Source: Hormiphora californensis (taxonomy: Eukaryota; Ctenophora; Tentaculata; Cydippida; Pleurobrachiidae). Taken from it: DNA of 64,000 bases. This document shows positions 49,344-64,000 of this stretch, one piece after another. The notes beneath the pieces are model-generated. The model was given only the letters and a program-made list of their open reading frames with translations, did not search any database and had not been told where the DNA came from. The DNA lies in assembly GCA_020137815.1 (NCBI GenBank), contig CM035352.1, forward strand, positions 2,549,131-2,613,130, given 5' to 3'. Both the position numbers and the translations under genes were made by a program. Position 1 is the first letter of the stretch. Each line of letters begins with the position of its first letter.

Positions 49344-50170
49344 TATGCTGGTGCTGCCGTAGCTGAGACACCGATGGATTCAGTAAAAAGGAGACTTGAG
49401 AGTGAACTTTCCAAGACATTATCCGTTCCAATACCGCCCCAGTGTTGTTCAAATTAAAACAATTGGATCTACAAAGTGTAAAAACTTCGTAAAATGACAC
49501 CACATATTCATAGATAACTTCCACACAAAAAAAAACATATTGAAAAAGTAAAACCTCGATTTATTTTCAGAGTTTACTGCATAATACTCGCTTCCCAAGA
49601 AATAATCTTCTCTACATATTACTTAGTTGTTACAGGTTGTTGTGCAAGGGCGCCTGGAGGGAAGGCTAAAGAACACACCTTACAGGGGGCACGAAAAACG
49701 GTTTTAATTAGAGTGAGAAAGAAAGAAATAAAAGAGAGAGAGACAACTTTGGGCTACACCTGTAGTTCTTATCTAGGGCACATAATATTATATTCGCTGC
49801 CCTCCACTACATTAAATTTCTAAAACCAGGCTAATAATTTTATTAAACAAATTATAGGCAGCATATTACATACACATTTCTAATTCTATTTTCTCCTCAA
49901 CTGTATGTGAAGATAACATAATTTATTCTTCTCTTACCTTAGAAATAGAAAATTGGAGCCATATATTGAGAAGGGGTATATAAAATAGGGACAGAAGAGC
50001 TGAATATTAGAAGGGGTATGTTAGATGTAGCATGTCCCTATATAACATGTTAGATTCACAATGTGATCATCCCCCTTTGGGTACACATGGGTAGACACAA
50101 TCTAAAGGCACATGATAAACCTAGCACATACACACACATATCTCTCATTAGTGTCCCCTCTCTGATCTCT
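49344..50170 (-). other. Downstream flank of BCKDHB
   Basis: No gene is seen. A minus-strand AATAAA (TTTATT at 49922-49927) lies about 245 bases past the BCKDHB stop codon and may be its poly(A) signal. Confidence 0.5.
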
Positions 50171-58494
<8,324 letters not shown>

Positions 58495-58713
58495 GCACTA
58501 AACTAAAAAGGATGTTAGGATTGGGATGGTGTCTAGCTTGCACCCGACCCTTCTTTGCTGTCACTCAGAGACGTTCTGAGAGAATTGAAAAGGGGTCAGA
58601 AACGTTCTGACAAGGTGTGTTTAGGAGAATAAAACTCTGGTGAAGATTAGTTTTTCTAAATCATGTCAAAAGAATGTTGAGTAGATAAAAATACATGAAG
58701 TGAGGGAGAGTAG

Positions 58714-59897
58714 TTAGTCCGTTATAACCCGGGTATACTGGTAGCTCGTTCGATCTCTTATACTCTCAGAGTGTGCCTTGTATTCCAATTTGGTGTGTGG
58801 GGGCAGCTGGAGGACTCTCTTTAGCGTGTCCCGAATCCTGCAACATGAACAATGTTAATTTCCAGTGCAAACTCCATACATCGGGAGGAGCGATAGGGGA
58901 GCCGTATAAAGGTTTCGGATTTTAGGCCAGAAATTAATTGTTTTCATCGTTTGAGGCATTTATGTTCCGCCACCCCCACCCCTGGAGACTAGATGGGTGC
59001 CCTAATTAGTAATTATTCTATCCCGGGGCATTGTCAAGGACCCACTGTAACTGTCAGTACAATGTCTGACAAGGGACAGTAATTAACTCACCTAATACAA
59101 GTTTTCTGGTCAGCTGCGTTCCTGTTCCACAACGATAATAGTCCCTCATTCCAGCGAACTGATAATCGAGCACCACATATCTCAGGGCCAACCATAAACT
59201 GTTCACCTGTCACAATCAATATGTTGTATTACCCGATTCGAGTAAATATAAGCGGTTGGAAAGTGATTTAAAAAGTGTTTACCCCGTGTTCACATTGATC
59301 TATAGAGTCTATTATACCGTCCATACACTATACAGTCTATAACACATAACTTTTTTGTTCAAACTCTTTAGGGGCGCGGGGAAGGAGGGTCGAACAAGGC
59401 AAACATAAACATACCTAGCATAGCAAGTACAAGTAATTCCCACACTTTTGAGATCAAGTTTTTCCTGACCCGGATGATCCAGGTCCCACCATGGGCATTA
59501 GCCTCATCCTCCCAAAAGGGTTGGATGTCACTTCTAAAGATGCTGATATCACAGGGCTTCAGGTCACTTGGTCTTTTCATCCAACTGAAGAGAGAGAGAG
59601 AGAGATTACTAATACTAATGTAATAGTCAACAGATAGGGATCGAGTTAATAATCATAGGTCGACAAAAACCAATCAGCGCAGTAAAAAGAGGGATGGGGA
59701 TAAAACAAGAAACTAAATGATAGAAACAAGTTATTTATTAGATAATATCTAGATATATGTTACCTGTAGAGTTCCCAGAATTGTTCCACTGTCCTGAAAG
59801 TACCCACTTTATCCAAGACACTCTTATAGTTTGAATTCTGCTTCTTCCATCCAAACCAGATGGTGTAATCGTGTTCCAGAGGATGTTGATCTGTCAT
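58714..59897 (-). CDS. EIF4E2: Cap-binding eIF4E family member, 4EHP/eIF4E2 type
   Basis: Four exons in transcript order: 59764-59897, 59415-59584, 59092-59206, 58714-58837. They sum to 543 bases, or 180 residues. 4EHP binds the mRNA 5' cap without binding eIF4G and represses translation. Seen are HPLEHDYTIWFGWKKQ, GTFRTVEQFWELY, PFWEDEANAHGGTWIIRVRK (cap-stacking Trp), LLVLAMLGEQFMVGPEICGA, SLWNRNAADQ and RIRDTLKRVLQLP. The first cap-stacking position appears to be the Tyr of NSNYKS rather than Trp, as in 4EHP. It is short at the N-terminus relative to human. The ATG was chosen because an acceptor (CGTTTTAG, AG at 59899-59900) lies one base upstream, so an upstream non-coding or leader exon is expected. 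The longer in-frame extension to 60110 reads through that acceptor and is not family-like. Confidence 0.95.
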
Positions 59898-60244
59898 GCT
59901 AAAACGGGTGAAGTTGGTTGTTGTTATAATTGTGTCCGGCAGGGGTACTGTGTCAGTGACATGGATCCACAAGCGGTACTCCAACAGCCAGCAGGTACAG
60001 AGTGCGCGCGAAATAGTTATGGCATGTGTCGCCGCGCGTGCGGTGCCCGTAACAAGAAAAGTGTGACCGAGGGAGAAAGTGCACCAGTAATGCTGCAAAG
60101 GCAAGAACAACGAATAAAAGGATACCTCTAGAATATTGAATTATTACAAAATGAAATGTAATGTGATATGCAACTATTTACAGAACGAGTATAAAAATAT
60201 TAAAACATCCAGTGCCCCTCGAAAAACCAGCTGTGTGTGTAATC

Positions 60245-60814
60245 CTATGTGAACCACCCTTCCTCCCTATCAAACCCGATATGTCGATCAGAAATTCCTA
60301 ATTGATCAATTAACTTCTCCATATCCAAGTTAGTTTCCTGGAGTTTAGCTCGGGTGAGCAGTCTCTCCAGAACCTCCTGACTAACCTCCCTCCATTTCAG
60401 GACCCATTCCTTAATCCGGGCTTCTTCCCCTGACCTCCTTGACTTCTCAAGATGTTCATACTTTCGAAGCAAACTCTTTTTCTCTTCGACTTTCTTTTTC
60501 AACTGAGTTAGTTTGATATGATCTGCGGAACTCATCCCACCTCCAGCCTCTTTCCCACGGTTAAAAGGGGACTGAAATGCACGACGCTTTTGCCGTACTG
60601 GCGTCTTGAACACGGGTGATGGGGAAACCTCGTTGGTAGCTGAACCAGTATCAGGGGATGGTGGGATGTTCTGGGTGTTATCTGGTGTTTGGGAGACAGA
60701 AGGAGGAGGGGAGGAGGGATCAACCTTCTGCCGTTTTGAAAGTTCATTGTTGTCTGTTTTGAAGGGGGACACAAAGGGAGTTGGTCCACCGCTGGATGAT
60801 TTGCGACGTTTCAT
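60245..60814 (-). CDS. SFR1: SFR1/Mei5-like recombination accessory protein
   Basis: A single exon of 189 residues. SFR1 with SWI5 stimulates Rad51/Dmc1 strand exchange in homologous recombination. The N-terminal half is Ser/Pro-rich and disordered (SPPPSVSQTPDNTQ). The C-terminal half fits the family: a coiled coil LTQLKKKVEEKKSLLRKYEH, then a helical segment with IKEWVLKWREVSQEVLERLL and the end motif MEKLIDQLGISDRHIGFDRE (compare the LIDxxGLxxxLLxYN pattern of SFR1). An acceptor (CCTATTGTAG, AG at 60816-60817) lies one base before the ATG, with a branch-point-like CTAAT upstream. It sits 347 bases upstream of eIF4E2 and 272 bases downstream of the RING gene. The call rests on the C-terminal pattern. 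Confidence 0.75.
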   Translation of the reverse strand: MKRRKSSSGGPTPFVSPFKTDNNELSKRQKVDPSSPPPSVSQTPDNTQNIPPSPDTGSATNEVSPSPVFKTPVRQKRRAFQSPFNRGKEAGGGMSSADHIKLTQLKKKVEEKKSLLRKYEHLEKSRRSGEEARIKEWVLKWREVSQEVLERLLTRAKLQETNLDMEKLIDQLGISDRHIGFDREEGWFT

Positions 60815-61086
60815 GCTACAATAGGAAACGTGGGGATTAGCAGAGTTGGCAGAACTTCAATAAAAGTAAGAAACGAGGTTGATCAAATAACAGGGAGACT
60901 TCTCGAACAGATTTTGACAAAACATCAAAATCTGGTAATAATAATAGCTGTAATGCAAAAATAAAAATTGTAAAATTACAAAACAGGATCTTTAATATTA
61001 GTGAGTAGGAATTGATAAATAAAATTATCGTCTAGTTGTTTACGGGGGACTGCTTAGGGGTTACTAAAGGTATATCATTATTATGA

Positions 61087-63192
61087 CTAATCATTGTCTG
61101 CACTTTTTATTCCATCTAGAATGCTCTGAAAGTAGGCCTCAGGGTCCCTGAAGAGTTGACGTGACGAGGAGGCTCTACCCTTTCCCTTCTTAGAGGTAGA
61201 GGATGAGGTTATAACCGGATTACGATAGGCCTTTCTTACCGGGCTTTTATTCGTTCTTGGACTCTTTCTGAAAGGGACCAAGGTTTGATAAAAATTCATC
61301 AAATTACCCCAGTAGAGAGATAGATAATAGAGCTAAGAAACCCAAAAGCATCTGATGACTTAAACAATTGTGTATTTGATTTTTGAAAGCTTCTATTATT
61401 TCAGAACCTCTACAGGTAAGTTTGATAAAATTCGTCAAATTACCTCAGTGAAGAGATAGCGTTCTAGGAAATAGGAATCCCGAAAGCATCTGATGATTTA
61501 AACAATCGTAATGGAACAGCTACTACCTATCAGGTAATATTTTGGTGACAACATACCGTGTAGAGAGCCACTTTCCTGAGGTACTAGGACTACCACTGGT
61601 TGATATGGGGATACCAGGCTTCTGAATCTTTACTGAAATTAGATGGATTGGAAATGTGTTAACTAAGGGTGGTTTACACCGCATTTTATTTCATAAAATC
61701 TGTGTCATCTGTGAGGGTTCAGGGTAGATCAATGTCAACTGTCTCTATTCTTACGTTTTCTTTTCTTAGCGAGATTATTGAGACGTGCCCACTTGGTTTC
61801 CTTGGTTACATTCCGCCGCGTCCCCCGAGGTGACTTCCTAGTACTTGTCTCCTCTGATGTAGCTGCCTGAGAGGAACTAGCAGCAGCAGCAGCGTTACTG
61901 CAGTGCCCACTATGTGGTAGATCACTACTTTCTTCACTATCGGAGCTGAACACCCTCCGTCTCTTGCGGGATGCAATGGAGAAGGAAGGGGGAAGCTGGG
62001 GCGGTTGGGAGGCCAGGTTTGCATCGTCGATGAAGTCCTGATCTGTCGCTCTTTCCTCGTCTTCACTGGGTGGATTTTGGAAATTTAGAAGTTGAAGTGA
62101 TGTAGTTAGAATCAGTATAATAGTTAGAGTAATATAGGAGGTTGGGGTGGAACTAAGAAGACGAAGTGACACTGTGTATTACAAAGACCAAGAAAATATA
62201 CTAAATCTAATCCACAATGGCGAGATCACAAAAACTAAAAGAATTCTAAATAGTTAGAGTAGGTTGATGTTTCAAATTTCCATCTGATATCACACACAAG
62301 GCAACAAAATCAACTTATTAAAGGTTGACAAGATACCTAAAACTTTTCGTATATCGTCTTATTTTGATTTATCATTAATTTTCAGCATTTTTTCAGAATT
62401 TTTTGTCGGCTAGAAAAAAAATCGAAATAGGGGGTCTACCGATATTGTCAGCACTGGTTTTACTGGGCACACTCACTGCGTCTCGCAAATTGAAATTCAC
62501 GTTTCCGGTTCCTCAAAAGATAAAGACTTGATCTTGGTTGCGTTGGATTGGTCTCAATAAGACCTTTCCAACGCTACCAAAACGGTTTCTGTATCTCATC
62601 AGGAACCGGAGATATTACGGTATCAATTTTAAAAAAGGCACACTCATTTTTCAGTAGACCCCCTATTTTGCACATATTTCTAGCCGACAAAAAATTCTGA
62701 AAAAATGCTGAAAATTAATGATAAATCAAAATAAGACGATATACGAAAAGTTTTAGGTATCTTGTCAACCTTTAAAATAGTTTTAACTTGTGTCAATACC
62801 TGCTGACATAGGGTGAACCCTCATCTGAACTTTCCTCTGTAAAACGACTCTTATCCTTTACAAATACCTTCTCTTCAGTTCGATCAGTCGTAAAATCAAC
62901 CTGGAACATAACATGATATTAACTGAGGCAAAATCCCCAACTAATAATGATGATGACCGATGTACGACTCAATAGTTACCTTTGTTATACATCGGAATAC
63001 TTTCTTGCACTGTGGACACGAGTTGTTTAGTTTCGACCACTCAATCAGACACGTAAAGCAATAGAGGTGGGAGCATGGTCCCACTTTCCCACGCTTCACA
63101 ACGTCATCCAGACAAATTCCACACTTGGTTTCCCCCTCAGATACAGGCAGGGGAGTTAGACGTTTAGATTTAGCCTTACGAGGTTTACTCAT
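61087..63192 (-). CDS. RING-finger protein, probable E3 ubiquitin ligase
   Basis: Five exons in transcript order: 62980-63192, 62800-62900, 61755-62065, 61557-61632, 61087-61267. They sum to 882 bases, or 293 residues. A C3HC4 RING lies near the N-terminus (about residues 24-63): CGICLDD, GPCSHLYCFTCLIEW, NSCPQC, followed by KVFRCITKV. The segment resembles the RING of PHRF1/Topors-type nuclear ligases, but no PHD finger follows. The rest is acidic then basic and disordered, with nuclear-localisation-like KRKRK and SRKRRRV, and a C-terminal SP-rich stretch ending FRDPEAYFQSILDGIKSAD. The partner and substrate are unknown. An acceptor (CATCTATAG) lies one base before the ATG. It is the first gene of the chain with SFR1, eIF4E2 and BCKDHB. 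Confidence 0.8.
62322..62771. mobile_element. 450-base piggyBac-like MITE with TTAA duplication
   Basis: The ends AGGTTGACAAGATACCTAAA are inverted over roughly 120 bases each, and TTAA lies directly outside both (62318-62321, 62772-62775). TTAA target sites are typical of piggyBac elements. The centre contains a weaker inverted pair (GGTTCCTCAAAAGAT and ATCTCATCAGGAACC). It is inserted in intron 2 of the RING gene. Confidence 0.8.
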
Positions 63193-63747
63193 TCTATAGA
63201 TGGGGAGATGAGATTGTAGGTTGGGACTTTGGAGATTGGAGAATGATCAAACACGATTTAACTAGATAAATTCTGTCGAAAAGTAAAGAAAAAAGACCCC
63301 AATATATTCAAATCATTGTATTCAAACAATAATCCTCTCGTTTTACCCTATTCGGAAAAAACACGATATACAATTTTTTGTGTCAATATAAGAAATTACA
63401 ATTCACTATTATCGCCGGTGTAATACATGGAAACACAAAACATACTGGTAAACATAACGTCAGCTCACTACTGACTACAATGATGGTGCGACATTTCTAT
63501 CACTCTCTTTCTCACTCTCTTCTCTCCCTCTCTCTCTCTCTCACCCTTGTTTGTACAACGACTTAACCAGCGAAATGACAAACATAATACTCATAGGCAA
63601 CTCAAACTAGGTCTCTTTATACTAGCTAAAGTACAGAATTAAAGTTGGAAACAAAGAAATAGAAATAGCAGAAAATTATCGCTGCTAAGTACTAACTCAG
63701 TACTGGATTCTGGAAACTCGTCAGATTATCAAGCCAAACTCCGCCCA
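63193..63747. other. Intergenic, between RING gene start and an upstream minus-strand gene
   Basis: It holds a CT-rich stretch at about 63500-63545. No gene is supported; the frame at 63378-63566 is low complexity. Confidence 0.5.
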
Positions 63748-63909
63748 CTACTCTCCATTAGCGGCGAGATCAGAATTAATCTCAGCAGGATTGGCGGTGT
63801 AACTAGGTGCAACATTAGGGGATACAGCAAGGGCAGACAGTCCAGATACCACCTCACTCTCTCCCTCCCCTCCTGCCCCGCTGATATCCTCACCAAAATG
63901 TACTGGAAC
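63748..63909 (-). CDS. 3' terminal exon of an unidentified gene (continues beyond window)
   Basis: A good acceptor (CATCCCTCCAG) precedes an open frame reading VPVHFGEDISGAGGEGESEV and ending SDLAANGE before TAG at 63748-63750. It is 53 residues, Gly/Glu/Ser/Ala-rich and apparently disordered. Nothing in it identifies a family, and no further exon lies within 63910-64000. It has the same strand as the RING-SFR1-eIF4E2-BCKDHB chain. Confidence 0.5.
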   Translation of the reverse strand, partial: VPVHFGEDISGAGGEGESEVVSGLSALAVSPNVAPSYTANPAEINSDLAANGE

Positions 63910-64000
63910 CTGGAGGGATGATGTGTTTAGAGTTTAGAGAAACAGTCAATAAACTGTTATTAGTTCTGTCTAATAATATGCCTCTCTTCAATCTCTAAAT

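Noticed and set aside
59760-60110. N-terminal extension of eIF4E2 from ATG 60110
   Set aside because: The extension crosses a strong acceptor directly before ATG 59897 and does not resemble eIF4E N-termini.

Overview
The window is nuclear DNA from an animal. It has many short GT-AG introns, a metazoan gene set (TENT5/FAM46, 4EHP-type eIF4E2, mitochondrial BCKDHB, NOL10, taxilin, farnesyltransferase alpha, an M13 metallopeptidase), a short TTAGGG-type interstitial stretch, very many (GA)n/(CT)n microsatellites and a high load of small inverted-repeat DNA transposons. A compact early-branching animal such as a sponge would fit, but the sequence alone does not prove this.

Layout. 1-2960 is poor-quality, homopolymer-smeared sequence, part of which is a degraded copy of 4195-5270; 3031-4123 is a large inverted repeat. 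5960-12923 (+) is a 14-exon M13 peptidase whose intron 7 is full of transposons. 13911-20270 (-) is a head-to-tail cluster NOL10 > FNTA > taxilin. 21641-37251 (+) is a 26-exon coiled-coil gene; its 5.7-kb intron 20 carries, on the opposite strand, a nested single-exon gene for a secreted histidine-rich repeat protein (25 nine-residue repeats), followed by a 1.47-kb tandem duplication and an 822-bp foldback element. 39462-43115 (+) is a 7-exon TENT5 gene. 43116-50170 has no recognised gene and holds microsatellites and a composite transposon array. 50171-63192 (-) is a second head-to-tail cluster, RING-finger protein > SFR1-like > eIF4E2 > BCKDHB, with the 3' exon of another minus-strand gene at 63748-63909.

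The gene models were built by hand from splice-site phase. For the M13 peptidase, NOL10, the coiled-coil gene, TENT5, eIF4E2 and the RING gene, the summed exon lengths are exact multiples of three with no internal stop. FNTA, taxilin and BCKDHB each need one or more single-base corrections, which look like assembly indels.

Three points deserve most attention. (1) The nested histidine-rich gene: it has a signal peptide, a splice acceptor just upstream and a poly(A) signal, and differences between its repeat units are almost all silent in that one frame. (2) Almost every gene has a good splice acceptor 1-10 bases upstream of its start codon, and same-strand genes lie 216-351 bases apart. This is what spliced-leader trans-splicing of operon-like transcripts would produce. 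(3) Several transposon families can be delimited exactly from target-site duplications or from empty sites within the window.
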